This document shows, in pieces, positions 15,814 through 25,351 of a stretch of DNA of 64,000 bases; the first letter of the stretch is position 1, and every line of letters begins with the position of its first letter. The notes under the pieces are model-generated. The model did not search any database, was not told the DNA's origin, and worked only from the letters and a program-made list of their open reading frames with translations. Source of the stretch: Candidatus Gallacutalibacter stercoravium. Its GTDB lineage: Bacteria > Bacillota > Clostridia > Oscillospirales > Acutalibacteraceae. The DNA is taken from assembly GCA_018716975.1 (NCBI GenBank), contig DVJE01000003.1, positions 84,830-148,829 of the forward strand. The letters run 5' to 3'. Made by a program: the position numbers and the translations under genes.

Positions 15814-18800
15814 TTACGGTGTTACCAGCCGTAACCGGCTGCCAAAGCCGCTGCGGCTTACCACTATTTGATAGCCAATGCGGCTTTTTAGCTCCGCCAC
15901 GTGAGAAATAATGCCCACTGTGCGGCCCATTTGCTGCACCTGGCTCAAAGCGCGCATAGCGATCTCTAACGTATCGGCGTCTAACGAACCGAAGCCCTCG
16001 TCTATAAATAAAGAATCCAACCGTACGCCGCCGGAATGGCTTTGCACCACATCGGATAAACCAAAAGCCAAAGAAAGCGAGGCCAAAAACAGCTCGCCGC
16101 CGGATAAGGTGTCCACCGGCCGCACACCGCCACAGTAAGCGTCAAATACCACAATGTCCAATCCGCCATAGCCTCGCTTTCCGCCCGATTCGGCTTTGCG
16201 TTCCAAACGGTAGCGCCCCTGGCTCAGGGTAGAAAAATACAAGTTGGCACGGGTTAAAATATCATCCAGCATAATGCCCAGCACAAACATCCGCAGCGGC
16301 ACCTTGGCAGCGTTGTTTCCCCCCACCAACTGCGCCACTCGGGCGGCAGCGGCATAACGACGCTCAATTTCACCAGCCTGCTGCTCCAGTTTGTTCAATT
16401 CTTTCAGCAAAGCAGTGGTACGCTGGTTGCGCTGTTGCAGGGCGCCCAACTGTGCTTGGGCCTGTTGGGCTTGCTCCTGGCGCTCTGCTTGGCGTTGTTT
16501 CAACGCGGCGATATCGGGCGGCGTAACGCCCAGCAGAACTTGCTCCTGTTCCGCCAAATGAGTTTGAGCCAGCGTTAGCTGGTTCTCAAAGTCTGTTATC
16601 TCTTGCTCCTGTTGCCGTATCGTTTCTGGAGGCAACAAAAACGCTTGCACTGATTCATTCGGCCCAAAGCCTGCTTGCCCCAGCCGTTCTTGCAATATGC
16701 GGCGCGCTTCTTTCCTATTGGCGGCGGCTTCTTTCTCTTCCGCTTCGCAGCTTGCCAACGCCGCCGCGGAGGAAGCAACCCGATTAGACGCTGCGTGATA
16801 GGCCTTCTCTAAAGCGCCCGCCTGTTCCTCCTGCTCCTGTGCGCGTTGCTTCAACGACGCGACCCGCTCCCGCAAAGTTTGCAGCGCTTTCTCCAGCGGC
16901 AGTTGCGATACATCTTCAGGAAGTTGCTTACGTGCCGCTTGCAACTGGGCTTGCAATTGGGCCAACCGCTGCCGGCAAAGCAGCAAAGTTTCTCGATGCT
17001 TTTCCACCTGCTCGGCAGCCGTAGCCGCCTCTTGTTTGCGTTGCTGCAACAGCTTTCTGGCCCTGTCTAGCTTGCCTGCCGCCTCCTGCGCTTTTGTCAG
17101 CTCCTCTTTATTGGCCGCCAATTCCTCTTGCACCTGCTGGGCAGATAAGCCGCAGGCGCGGCAAATTTGTTCCGCCTTTTCCATCTCTTGCTTGCTGCTG
17201 CGCAAAACCGCCTCTTTTTGGGCCGCTTCCCCTTGTTGTTGCAGCAACCGCTGTTCTTCCTGCTTGATGTTATCGCGCAAAAATTCCAACCGATCCTCTT
17301 CCCGCACGGCGGGCATCCCTTCGGCAGGCTGAGCCGGGTTGGGATGATGCACCGCTCCACATACCGGGCAGGGCTGCCCCTCACGTAAACTGGCGGCCAA
17401 CAATCCCGCCATATCTTGGTTGCGCAGCTGCTCCTCTTGATTCAGCTGCGCCCGCTGAGCCTGCAATCCTACCGCCGTTCGCTGAGCTTGCCGCTGGGCT
17501 TGTTCCCATTGCGCACCGGCTTGTTGATAGGCCTGCTGCCAATTTGCCCACTTGTGAAATTGTTCTTGCATCTGTTCCAGTTGGGCTTGGCGCGCGGTTA
17601 AAGTGGGCAAACGTGCGGCGCTGCTATCCACTTGCGCTACATAGGCCTCACCTTTTTCAATATTTTGCGTGGCCTGCTGATGCGCCTGTGCCGCCTGTTG
17701 CAGCGCAGCCTGCACCGCTTTTTCTTCCTGCTGTTCCCCGGCTACAGCCCGTGCGATGTCTTCTATACCGGCGGCATTTTGCAAAGCTTTGCTCTCTAGT
17801 GCAGCCTGCTCTCCCAACTGCGTTGCCTGCGCGCGCAGCCGAGGCACGGCGGCTGCGGCTTCTTGCGCCAACTGAAGGGATTGCCGCTCTTGCTCCAAAT
17901 GCTGCCGGGCGTTATTCAGCTGCGCCTGCTTTTTGCCATATAATGCTTCTTTTTTTGAACAATCCTGTTCAAAGGGCCAAACCTCTTGCGCCCGGCGCGC
18001 CGTTAACAGCCGGTTTTTTTGCACTTGCATCTCTTCGCATTTTGCGCGCAGCTCCTTTTCCCGTTGCCGGGCCTGGGCCAGTTTTTCAAACCGCTCTTGC
18101 AAAGCGCGGCCTTCCACCAACGCCTGGGCGGCTGCCAGCGCCGCCTGCGACAACTGCTCAGCTTCTGTTTGACGGGCGGTTTCCTCTTTCTGCGCCGATT
18201 CCAGCGCTTGGGCCAGCTGCTGCACATTTTCTGCGTCTTCTTGCGTCAAAATAGCCTTGCGGGCCTCAAACAGTTTATCTGCCTCTCGCCGCAGCTCGTC
18301 CGCTAAAAACTGAACCTTTTTAGAGAGCTTTTCCCACCGTTCCGTTTGAAACAGGGTTTGAAAAATGCGCACCTTTTCGCTGGAGTTGGAAAGCAACAAT
18401 TTGCGAAATTCCCCCTGCGGCAGCACAATAACCTGAGAGAACTGCTCACATGTTAGCCCCAACAAACGCTGCGCCTGTTCGCGAACGCGGGATTCCGCCC
18501 CCGACACCAACAGCTCCCAATCGCCGTGCTTCCATACCCAGCAGCTATGCTCATCCCGCTGCTCTATCCGTTCGGTGCCGCGCACCTTGTGCAAACGCAA
18601 AGAACGGGTAAAACGGTAACGCTCCTCCCCTAAGGCAAAGGAGAAATCCACTAGGGTAGGAGTTTGGAAATCCGCAGCAATGCTGCGCATATCGCTCCAG
18701 GTGCGCCGCCCGCCGGTGGCACGGCAATATAAAGCAAAGCATATGGCGTCCAAAATCGTGGTTTTGCCGCCGCCGGTGGCGCCGGTTATCAAAAATAGTT

Positions 18801-18882
18801 TTTGGTGCAGCGGCGTAAAATCCACAGTGGTTTTTTCCACATACGTGCCAAAAGCCTGCATGGTTAACATCAGCGGCCTCAT
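15814..18882 (-). CDS. sbcC: exonuclease subunit SbcC
   Basis: A 1022-residue SMC-like ATPase that partners with SbcD to open and cut DNA hairpins and protein-blocked ends. Walker A GATGGGKTT is at about 33-41. Two very long Gln/Ala/Glu-rich coiled-coil arms follow, with the zinc hook CPVCGAVHHP near residue 505. The C-terminal lobe has the signature LSGGE and Walker B LFIDEGFGSLD. Length is typical (about 1000-1050). Its start overlaps the sbcD stop by 4 bases. Confidence 0.95.
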   Translation of the reverse strand: MRPLMLTMQAFGTYVEKTTVDFTPLHQKLFLITGATGGGKTTILDAICFALYCRATGGRRTWSDMRSIAADFQTPTLVDFSFALGEERYRFTRSLRLHKVRGTERIEQRDEHSCWVWKHGDWELLVSGAESRVREQAQRLLGLTCEQFSQVIVLPQGEFRKLLLSNSSEKVRIFQTLFQTERWEKLSKKVQFLADELRREADKLFEARKAILTQEDAENVQQLAQALESAQKEETARQTEAEQLSQAALAAAQALVEGRALQERFEKLAQARQREKELRAKCEEMQVQKNRLLTARRAQEVWPFEQDCSKKEALYGKKQAQLNNARQHLEQERQSLQLAQEAAAAVPRLRAQATQLGEQAALESKALQNAAGIEDIARAVAGEQQEEKAVQAALQQAAQAHQQATQNIEKGEAYVAQVDSSAARLPTLTARQAQLEQMQEQFHKWANWQQAYQQAGAQWEQAQRQAQRTAVGLQAQRAQLNQEEQLRNQDMAGLLAASLREGQPCPVCGAVHHPNPAQPAEGMPAVREEDRLEFLRDNIKQEEQRLLQQQGEAAQKEAVLRSSKQEMEKAEQICRACGLSAQQVQEELAANKEELTKAQEAAGKLDRARKLLQQRKQEAATAAEQVEKHRETLLLCRQRLAQLQAQLQAARKQLPEDVSQLPLEKALQTLRERVASLKQRAQEQEEQAGALEKAYHAASNRVASSAAALASCEAEEKEAAANRKEARRILQERLGQAGFGPNESVQAFLLPPETIRQQEQEITDFENQLTLAQTHLAEQEQVLLGVTPPDIAALKQRQAERQEQAQQAQAQLGALQQRNQRTTALLKELNKLEQQAGEIERRYAAAARVAQLVGGNNAAKVPLRMFVLGIMLDDILTRANLYFSTLSQGRYRLERKAESGGKRGYGGLDIVVFDAYCGGVRPVDTLSGGELFLASLSLAFGLSDVVQSHSGGVRLDSLFIDEGFGSLDADTLEIAMRALSQVQQMGRTVGIISHVAELKSRIGYQIVVSRSGFGSRLRLVTP

Positions 18883-20030
18883 CTTGTTTCCTCCTGCATC
18901 AACTGCGCGCGGGCCTGTTCAAAAACGGCGCAGTCTTCTTTTGTGGCCTCTAAATCGCATATCTGTTCCAAAAAGGCGCGAAAAATTCCTTGGTCATCCG
19001 TCTGCTTGCCGGGTTCTTGCTTGGACTCCCCCGAGATATCTCCACCACCGGCCGTAAGCCACTCGCTGCTCAGCCCAAGAATATTGGGGTAACAAGCCCG
19101 CAGCCGCTCCATGGGCATATAAACCGGCGCGCAATCGGTAAGGCGGGCAAAAAGGTAATCTTGGTTTCTTTCATCGTGAGCGCCGTCTTCCAGCAGCTGG
19201 CGCAGGGCGCCCGAAATGACGCGCATGTCGTGCAGGGGCTGGATAGGCAATTGCGCGGTTTCTACTTGCTTGTCAATGGTAACCAACGTCATCCCCTTGC
19301 TTTGCCTTGCTTCGTCAAAGGAATATTTTAGCGGCGAACCCGCGTAGCGCGCCTGGCTCCCCGCCGGTTGCGGCGCATGAAGATGCCCCAGCGCTACATA
19401 ATCAAACTGCTCAAATAAGCCGGCGCTCACCTCGCCGCTGCCGCCCACATAAAGCGGCCCTTCCGAATCAGATACCTGGCACCCTGTTACAAAGCAATGG
19501 GATACCAAAACCCGCTTTTCACCCGGCTGAAAGCCTTTTATAAGCTCCTCTAACACAGCAGCATAGGCCTGCCCGTAACCGCGGATATCCTCCCTGCCCA
19601 AAAAATCCCTGGCCTGGGCGGGCTCAAAATAGGGAAGCAGATAAACAGCAACCGTTTGCCCATCTTTTTGCAAGCGCAAAGGAGAAAAAGCCTCTTTCAA
19701 ACAAGTGGCAATCGCCGCTCCCTGCTCCCACAGCAAACGTGGGGCCAGCGCCATACGCTGCGCCCCGTCATGGTTGCCGGAAATCGCCGCCAAGGGCACC
19801 CCCTCATCATGCAGCCGTTGCACCACTTTGCTAAATAGCTGCACCGCTTGCGCCGGCGGCACCTGCCGATCGTAGATATCCCCGGCCAGCACCACGCAAT
19901 CCGGCTTTTCACGGCGCACAGCTGGAAAAAAGCTTTCTTCCAAAAAATATTCTTGATCAGGCAGCATAGAGCGCCCATACAACATCTTCCCCAAGTGCCA
20001 ATCGGCCGTATGCAGCAACCGTATTGCCAT
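18879..20030 (-). CDS. sbcD: exonuclease subunit SbcD
   Basis: A 383-residue Mre11-type nuclease. It shows the five metallophosphoesterase motifs: DWHLGK, GDIYDR, GNHDG, SHCFVTG and GHLH. A C-terminal capping domain follows. It normally works as an SbcC2D2 complex using manganese. The start follows GAGGAAGCATCT. A stretch near residues 325-345 (GGGDISGESKQEPGKQ) looks like a flexible insertion. The upstream phosphoesterase gene ends with its own terminator, so sbcDC is probably transcribed separately. Confidence 0.94.
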   Translation of the reverse strand: MAIRLLHTADWHLGKMLYGRSMLPDQEYFLEESFFPAVRREKPDCVVLAGDIYDRQVPPAQAVQLFSKVVQRLHDEGVPLAAISGNHDGAQRMALAPRLLWEQGAAIATCLKEAFSPLRLQKDGQTVAVYLLPYFEPAQARDFLGREDIRGYGQAYAAVLEELIKGFQPGEKRVLVSHCFVTGCQVSDSEGPLYVGGSGEVSAGLFEQFDYVALGHLHAPQPAGSQARYAGSPLKYSFDEARQSKGMTLVTIDKQVETAQLPIQPLHDMRVISGALRQLLEDGAHDERNQDYLFARLTDCAPVYMPMERLRACYPNILGLSSEWLTAGGGDISGESKQEPGKQTDDQGIFRAFLEQICDLEATKEDCAVFEQARAQLMQEETR

Positions 20031-20062
20031 AGATGCTTCCTCCCGTCTCTTCTTACCCCATC

Positions 20063-20098
20063 ACAAAAGGCCCGGCGCAATCTTCGCCGAGCCTTTTG
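20063..20098 (-). terminator. terminator after the metallophosphoesterase gene
   Basis: Arms AAAAGGCccGGCG (20066-20078) and CGCCgaGCCTTTT (20085-20097) make a strong stem, and TTTT on the minus side follows the GC core. It separates the upstream phosphoesterase from sbcD. Confidence 0.7.
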
Positions 20099-20110
20099 CA
20101 TCCCCGTGCA

Positions 20111-20803
20111 TTACCTGCGGCCTTTACGGCCGGCAGGCTCCTCTACCGGGATAAATTGGCGGAACACCGCGTAGTTTTTGCCGGATAGCTTTCGATCGAT
20201 ATGCAGGCTGCCGAAAAACCATTTTTCATAGGCCGCTGCCTTAGACAGCTCATCCAGAAAAGCTTCCAACGCATTGATATAGTTTGGATCGCCCAGCAGC
20301 ATACCGCGCACCCGTAAGGGCGGCTCATGGGTGACGATATAATCCACCTTTCGGTCAAAGCGATCCAAATTTTGCACGCCAACACGCATCTCCTGCACAG
20401 TTGGCATCTCACATTCCCACCAGCGCTTTGCCTCTAAGCGAATTTCTTTATCGGGATTTTCGCCGCCGCCAAAGGTAAAAATACGCTTACCTTCTATCTC
20501 GAACACCTGGCCGCGCATCAAGTGCAGCACATTCTCCCGCACCTTATGCACCTGGCCCCCGCACCACTCCTCCTGCGGCAGCTTGCGCAGTAAGTCAAAA
20601 TTTTCATGGGTGCCGTCTACAAACAGGATCTGATACTTCTTTTTCGCCAGCTTATCTAATACTTTTTCTTCCTCAGGGCTCCCATCCCACAAAAAACCAA
20701 AGTCACCGCAAACAATTACGGTATCCCCTTTTTTTAGGCACCGGGCCCCTGCGCCCGAAAAGCGTGCAATATCCCCATGGGTATCTCCAGTTATGTAAAT
20801 CAA
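20111..20803 (-). CDS. metallophosphoesterase family protein
   Basis: A 230-residue calcineurin-like phosphoesterase. Metal-binding motifs are visible in order: ITGDTHGD (residues 4-11), CGDFGFLWDG, VDGTHEN in place of the usual GNHEN, VTHEPP, and GSLHIDRK. It is likely cytosolic, and the substrate is unknown; the family includes nucleotide and protein phosphatases. The start codon is TTG at 20803 behind GGAGGATGAACC. The short C-terminal tail is basic (AGRKGRR). It diverges from the carboxypeptidase gene and shares a 105-base promoter region with it. Confidence 0.85.
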   Translation of the reverse strand: MIYITGDTHGDIARFSGAGARCLKKGDTVIVCGDFGFLWDGSPEEEKVLDKLAKKKYQILFVDGTHENFDLLRKLPQEEWCGGQVHKVRENVLHLMRGQVFEIEGKRIFTFGGGENPDKEIRLEAKRWWECEMPTVQEMRVGVQNLDRFDRKVDYIVTHEPPLRVRGMLLGDPNYINALEAFLDELSKAAAYEKWFFGSLHIDRKLSGKNYAVFRQFIPVEEPAGRKGRR

Positions 20804-20835
20804 GGTTCATCCTCCAATTGTTACCGTTTTTTCAT

Positions 20836-20864
20836 TTGCCTTTCCGCATGGAATCAAGTACAAT
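20836..20864 (+). promoter_or_regulatory. promoter of the D,D-carboxypeptidase gene
   Basis: TTGCCT (20836-20841) and TACAAT (20859-20864) are 17 bases apart. The -10 lies in a short tandem GTACAAT repeat. The ribosome site AATGGAGGC and the start codon follow about 25-45 bases later. Confidence 0.55.
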
Positions 20865-20908
20865 GTACAATATGAAATATATCATAACACAATGGAGGCA
20901 AAAGTTCT

Positions 20909-22300
20909 ATGAGAAAAAAGTTAATTCTGCTGGGTTCCTTTTTAATGGCAGCCCTGCTGGCGCTGGGAACCATGGCCCCTATGCCCGTTCAGGCCGCTAC
21001 TTTTCAAATAGACTTTGAAACCGAATCTGCTGCCATCTGTCTTGTGAATGTAGATACCGGAACAGTGGTGTATGAAAAAAATGCCGACGAGCGCCGTGCG
21101 CAGGCCTCGTTAACGAAGGTAATGACCTTTATTGTGGCTTCTGAGCACATTACTGATCCGGAAAATACAAAAATTACCGCTTCAGAGTTTGACATCCACT
21201 CGCTGGATGGAACGGGCAGCTCTATGGCTAACGTGCTGGCCGGCGAAACCTTTTCGGCTCTAGATTGGTATTATGCCTTAATGGTACCTTCTGGTAATGA
21301 CGCCGCCATGGTGCTGGCCGACTTTGTGGGCGGCGGCTGCACAGGTGAAACATCCAGCCAAGAAAACATCGATAATTTTGTGCAAATGATGAACGATAAG
21401 GCCCAAGAAATGGGGCTAACCAACACCCATTTTGCCAATCCCCACGGTTTGGATCAGGAGAACCACTACACCTCTGCGCGCGATAGCTGCACCATTGCCC
21501 AATATGCTATGCAGCTGAGCCATTTTATGGATATTGTAACCACCTCTTCTTATGAATTGCCCGATTCCAATCTGCGCACTAAGGCCGAGATTGATACTCT
21601 GTATTCCACCAACTTTATGCAAAACCCTCAATATGAAGAATATTACTACGAATACGTAAAGGGGATTAAAACCGGTACAGAAACCAACGCAGGCAGATGT
21701 ATTGTCACCAGCGCTAACAACGGCAAATACACTTATATCTGCACAGCTTTAGGCGCGCCGGATCAAAATGCAGACGGTACCACGGTGGAAACCAACGGCG
21801 CAATGCTCGACACCAAAAAGCTTTACCAATGGGCCTTCGAGAATTTGGAGATTAAGCCTATTGTAAATATGGACGTGCCCGTTACCGAAATCGGCTTGGA
21901 GCTGGCCTGGCAACGGGATACGTTAAAGCTGATGCCCGAAAGCAACCTTTCGGTGCTGCTGCCTAAAGACATTGAAATTTCTAGTATCATCGCCACACCC
22001 AATGAAGACGTGCCCGAATCGGTGGTAGCTCCGGTTACCAAGGGGCAGGTGTTGGGCAGCGCCACCCTTTCTTACGCCAACCAAGAGCTGGGCACGATTC
22101 AACTGATAGCAGATGAAGATATTCCGCGCAGCGATTTGCTATATTACTTGCAGGGTATACGGGATGTTGTTACAAACAAGTGGTTTATCTTCGCTGTTAT
22201 TGTGTTTGTTATCTTGTTTATCGTTTACTTGATTATCTCTACCATTTACAACCGGCGTAATCGCAGACGCAGGCGGGTCAAGAATTACCGCAGGCTGTAA
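20909..22300 (+). CDS. D-alanyl-D-alanine carboxypeptidase (serine type, DacF-like)
   Basis: A 463-residue low-molecular-weight penicillin-binding protein that trims the terminal D-Ala of peptidoglycan stems. A signal peptide occupies residues 1-29 (cleavage near VQA-A). The active-site motifs are SLTK (67-70), SGN (128-130) and KTGT (254-257). Instead of the usual amphipathic anchor, the C-terminus has a full transmembrane helix (about 420-445) and a very basic tail (NRRRRRVKNYRR). It may act in vegetative growth or sporulation (dacF-like); the sequence does not decide this. It is monocistronic, closed by a strong terminator. Confidence 0.93.
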   Translation: MRKKLILLGSFLMAALLALGTMAPMPVQAATFQIDFETESAAICLVNVDTGTVVYEKNADERRAQASLTKVMTFIVASEHITDPENTKITASEFDIHSLDGTGSSMANVLAGETFSALDWYYALMVPSGNDAAMVLADFVGGGCTGETSSQENIDNFVQMMNDKAQEMGLTNTHFANPHGLDQENHYTSARDSCTIAQYAMQLSHFMDIVTTSSYELPDSNLRTKAEIDTLYSTNFMQNPQYEEYYYEYVKGIKTGTETNAGRCIVTSANNGKYTYICTALGAPDQNADGTTVETNGAMLDTKKLYQWAFENLEIKPIVNMDVPVTEIGLELAWQRDTLKLMPESNLSVLLPKDIEISSIIATPNEDVPESVVAPVTKGQVLGSATLSYANQELGTIQLIADEDIPRSDLLYYLQGIRDVVTNKWFIFAVIVFVILFIVYLIISTIYNRRNRRRRRVKNYRRL

Positions 22301-22324
22301 TTCGTTTTGTTTCTGTTTATTGCA

Positions 22325-22375
22325 AAAAGCGCCCCGTTCGGAAAACAAAACCGAACGGAGCGCTTCTTTTTATAT
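22325..22375 (+). terminator. terminator of the carboxypeptidase gene
   Basis: Arms AAGCGCcCCGTTCGG (22327-22341) and CCGAACGGaGCGCTT (22351-22365), with one mismatch, are followed by CTTTTTATAT. Confidence 0.9.
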
Positions 22376-22477
22376 ACTTTAGCAAAAGAAAGCTTTACGT
22401 CTATGCCAAGTGGGCCAGCAATGGCAAACGGCAAAATTTCCCACGCCTCCTTTTGCGCAGCTTGGCATGATCCTTCT

Positions 22478-22501
22478 CCTAGGGCTTTCGCAAGCCCTAG
22501 G
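22478..22501. other. perfect 10-bp hairpin in a gene-free stretch
   Basis: CCTAGGGCTT (22478-22487) and AAGCCCTAGG (22492-22501) pair perfectly around the loop TCGC. No T-run follows on either strand, so it is not an intrinsic terminator. The surrounding 22376-22663 contains no credible gene and could hold a small RNA or a repeat-family element. Confidence 0.5.
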
Positions 22502-22663
22502 CTCTGCGAAGACGCGACTGAGCACCAGCCTTCCCAGCTATTTCTACCTATAAAACCGCCATTTACAAGCCTAATGGCCGCTATGCTAAAATACAGTCAA
22601 GTCAAACATGCCTAACCAGGTGTTTGCCTCTTTGTCAAAAAGGGAATATGGGAGTGTGTTCAT

Positions 22664-23167
22664 TCAGCCGGCGTTCTTCCATTCCATAATATCGTCATCC
22701 ATCACATAACCTTGGCCGATGTCTGCCACCTGGCTTCTGGTTTTGATAAATCCCAGCTTTTTATATGCCGCGATAGAGCCTTGGTTCAAGCGGTTGACTG
22801 TAAGCCACAGTTTGGTATATCCTTTCTCACGGCAGAGATTGCGAAAACGCTCCACAGCCATAGAGGCCAATCCGTTTCTCCTGTAGGCCTTGTCTACATA
22901 AATTTTGCTTAAGAACAAAGAACCATCTTTTTGCGGCTGAATCGCCGTATAGCCGGCGGGGCGCCCATCCTGAATCAACCAAAAATACTGGTAACCCTCG
23001 CTCTCCACCTGATGCCGTATAGCAGGTTCCGACTGAAACTTATCTACCATATACTCCGGCTGCCCTTGGGGCAAAATTGGGGTATAGTGCTCTACCCACA
23101 ACCGTTTGGCCATTTCGCACAGGGCAGGAATCTCCTGCGGCGTTACTTCTTTTATCTCCTGTTCCAC
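22664..23167 (-). CDS. GNAT family N-acetyltransferase
   Basis: A GCN5-type acetyltransferase of about 167 residues. The acetyl-CoA loop is visible as KIYVDKAYRRNGLASMAVERF (R/Q-x-x-G-x-A type), followed by WLTVNRLNQGSIAAYKKLGF, the family's C-terminal N...A...Y..GF motif. The best start is GTG 23167, 11 bases after AAAGGAG; the longer frame beginning upstream lacks a site and would overlap the cdd gene. It lies 43 bases downstream of cdd, and the substrate is unknown. Confidence 0.85.
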   Translation of the reverse strand: MEQEIKEVTPQEIPALCEMAKRLWVEHYTPILPQGQPEYMVDKFQSEPAIRHQVESEGYQYFWLIQDGRPAGYTAIQPQKDGSLFLSKIYVDKAYRRNGLASMAVERFRNLCREKGYTKLWLTVNRLNQGSIAAYKKLGFIKTRSQVADIGQGYVMDDDIMEWKNAG

Positions 23168-23210
23168 GGTATGCAACACTCCTTTTATCATAAAAATAGC
23201 AGCTTTCGGG

Positions 23211-23633
23211 TTATTGGGGCAAGCCTTCTGCGCCAAAGCGCACGGGTAGCAATTCATCTAAAGTGAGCACCAATCGCTCCTGTGCGCTGCACAGCACCAC
23301 ATAAAACTCTTTTGGCTCGCAAAACTCCGCCAGCGTTTGCCGGCACAACCCGCAAGGCGGGCAAATTTCTTGCGCATCTTGTCCTTGCGGGCCGCCTACC
23401 ACAGCGATGGCGCGAAACCTTCTACAACCGGCCGCCACTGCCGTAAACAAGGCTGTTCTCTCCGCACAGTTGGTGGCCGGATAAGCTGCGTTTTCTACAT
23501 TGCAGCCTTGATAAATTTCACCATCTTCGCCTAAAAGCGCCGCGCCAACCGCAAAACCAGAGTAAGGGCAATAAGCGCGCAAACGGGCCTCTTGGGCGGC
23601 GGCAATCAGCTTTTCTACTTCATTTTCATCCAT
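23211..23633 (-). CDS. cdd: cytidine deaminase
   Basis: A 140-residue zinc deaminase converting (deoxy)cytidine to (deoxy)uridine in nucleoside salvage. The catalytic motif NCAERTA contains the zinc Cys and the proton-shuttle Glu; PPCGLCRQ supplies the other two zinc Cys residues. YCPYSGFAVGAAL and GCNVENAAYPAT form the nucleoside site. It is a tetrameric-type Cdd of normal length. AAAGGAGCAATTTAG precedes the ATG. It sits with deoD in a nucleoside salvage group. Confidence 0.95.
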   Translation of the reverse strand: MDENEVEKLIAAAQEARLRAYCPYSGFAVGAALLGEDGEIYQGCNVENAAYPATNCAERTALFTAVAAGCRRFRAIAVVGGPQGQDAQEICPPCGLCRQTLAEFCEPKEFYVVLCSAQERLVLTLDELLPVRFGAEGLPQ

Positions 23634-23664
23634 CTAAATTGCTCCTTTGCCCAACAGGGCTTCA

Positions 23665-24384
23665 TTATCCTTGCCAACATGTTGCTGTTGCTAAAGCAAT
23701 TTCCATCATCTGGGTAAAAGTCGTTTGCCGCTCTTGTGAAGAACAGCCCTCACCGGTAAAGGGGTTATCCGAAACCGTGCAGATACACAAGGCCTGTTTT
23801 CCCAAACGGGCGGCATTGCAATACAGCGCGGCCGATTCCATTTCGATGGCCAATACCCCCATCTTCTTCCAAGCGGCCAAGGAATTGGCGTCATCATAAA
23901 ATGTGTCGGAAGAAAACAAATTGCCTACCTGAACCGCATATCCCAATTGCCGGGCAGCGTCTACAGCGCCGCAAAGCAAATCAAAACCAGCGATTGGGCA
24001 AAAAGTGCCGGGCAACTGGTATTGCGCCGCATAATTGGAATTGGTGCAAGCGCCCTGCCCCAACACGATGTCGCGCAGCTTCAGCTTATCGCTTATTGCT
24101 CCCGCCGATCCTACACGAATAATCGCCTCTACCCCATAAAAAGCAAACAGCTCGTAGGAATAAATACCCATAGAGGGCATTCCCATACCGCTTGCCATTA
24201 CCGAAACCGGCCGGCCGTGATAACAGCCGGTATACCCCTGCACCCCGCGCACATTGTTAATCAGGCGCGCATCTTGCAGATAATTTTGCGCGATAAAGGC
24301 GGAACGCAAGGGATCCCCAGGCATTAAAACCACAGGGGCAAAATCCCCCTTTTTCGCTTCAATATGCGGTGTTGGAATACTCAT
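23665..24384 (-). CDS. deoD: purine nucleoside phosphorylase, DeoD type
   Basis: A 239-residue enzyme of the hexameric PNP family that splits purine nucleosides into base and (deoxy)ribose-1-phosphate. Diagnostic segments are TPHIEAKKGDFAPVVLMPGDPLR, SVMASGMGMPSMGIYSYEL, RVGSAGAI (phosphate site) and IEMESAALY (ribose and base contacts), with SDNPFTGE near the end containing the catalytic Asp. The start follows TAGGAGGTATCGCC. It is 31 bases upstream of cdd, so they are likely co-transcribed. Confidence 0.95.
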   Translation of the reverse strand: MSIPTPHIEAKKGDFAPVVLMPGDPLRSAFIAQNYLQDARLINNVRGVQGYTGCYHGRPVSVMASGMGMPSMGIYSYELFAFYGVEAIIRVGSAGAISDKLKLRDIVLGQGACTNSNYAAQYQLPGTFCPIAGFDLLCGAVDAARQLGYAVQVGNLFSSDTFYDDANSLAAWKKMGVLAIEMESAALYCNAARLGKQALCICTVSDNPFTGEGCSSQERQTTFTQMMEIALATATCWQG

Positions 24385-24534
24385 GGCGATACCTCCTAAC
24401 TCATTTGCCTCTTGTTGCTTTCAGCAACTTCTAATACGAATATAATTTATTGAATTTTTGCCCGGCACAAATACCATTAACAGCGCGAAAAACAGACGGA
24501 AAAATCCATTTGAAATCGCTGCCGCACCCACAAA

Positions 24535-25197
24535 TCAATAACCTAAGACCTCTCCTACCAAGATCACCTGGATCCGATCCGGAATGCGTTGCTGCGCGCT
24601 TATGACGTAATTGGCGCACATGCGTTGGGGAGAACGGCAACCATCTGTCATTTCTTTTGCTGTACAGATGCCGGTTTTAGCGCAGGGCGTATCGCAACCC
24701 AAACGCACCCCATTAGCAGGGGCGGCTATCTGTTTCACCCGTTCCACAGCATGAGCCAAGTCCGGCACAATTTTATTATACCCGGCCACCACAATCACAC
24801 GTTTGGGGCCATACAAAATAGCGGCCACGCGGTTGCAGTTGCCATCCACATTATACAGCTCTCCGTTTTCTGTTATTGCATTAGCGCTGGTCAGGTAAGC
24901 ATCCGCCGTAAAAGCGCGCTGGTAAATCTCTTGCACCTGCTGCGGGCTTAAAGAAGGATCGTTCCTATCCAGATACGTATACTTCCCGCTTTTCAGCAAA
25001 TCCACCACGCCGCACTCTTCCAGGGTCATGGAACCCCCATGGGTAACTACATCACCCTCAGACAGTAACGCTTCCACCTGCCGCACTGCATCGGCGCAAG
25101 TAGGCGCGTAGTAAGCGGCCATACGATTAGCCCGCAATGCCCGCATTGTTCTTTCAATTTGGCATTGCAACACAGCCTGACGATTTTTATCCATCAT
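24535..25197 (-). CDS. LUD domain protein (LutC/YkgG-like)
   Basis: A 220-residue protein of the LUD (DUF162) family. The pattern VVTHGGSMTLEECGVVDLLKSGKYTYLDRN is typical of single-domain members, with the AYLTSANAITENGELYNVDG core and RVIVVAGYNKIV. The C-terminal third has a cysteine cluster (CDTPCAKTGIC...GC...C), suggesting a metal site. The family includes LutC of lactate utilisation, but there are no lutAB genes here, so the role is open. AAGGATC precedes the ATG. Confidence 0.85.
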   Translation of the reverse strand: MMDKNRQAVLQCQIERTMRALRANRMAAYYAPTCADAVRQVEALLSEGDVVTHGGSMTLEECGVVDLLKSGKYTYLDRNDPSLSPQQVQEIYQRAFTADAYLTSANAITENGELYNVDGNCNRVAAILYGPKRVIVVAGYNKIVPDLAHAVERVKQIAAPANGVRLGCDTPCAKTGICTAKEMTDGCRSPQRMCANYVISAQQRIPDRIQVILVGEVLGY

Positions 25198-25351
25198 GAT
25201 CCTTCCTTTCTTAATTGCTCTTTTGGTTTCATTATAACGCGATCTGGATAAAAAAGAAAGGCATTAACCATGGCTGCTCTTTCTTGCCTTTGTGCTGTAT
25301 TTGCCTTACAATAAAAGAACAATAAACTTTGATAGAAAAAGAGGAAACCTG

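Noticed and set aside
17544..18254. 236-codon open frame on the plus strand within sbcC
   Set aside because: It is antisense to the repetitive coiled-coil region of sbcC, which leaves few stop codons on the other strand.
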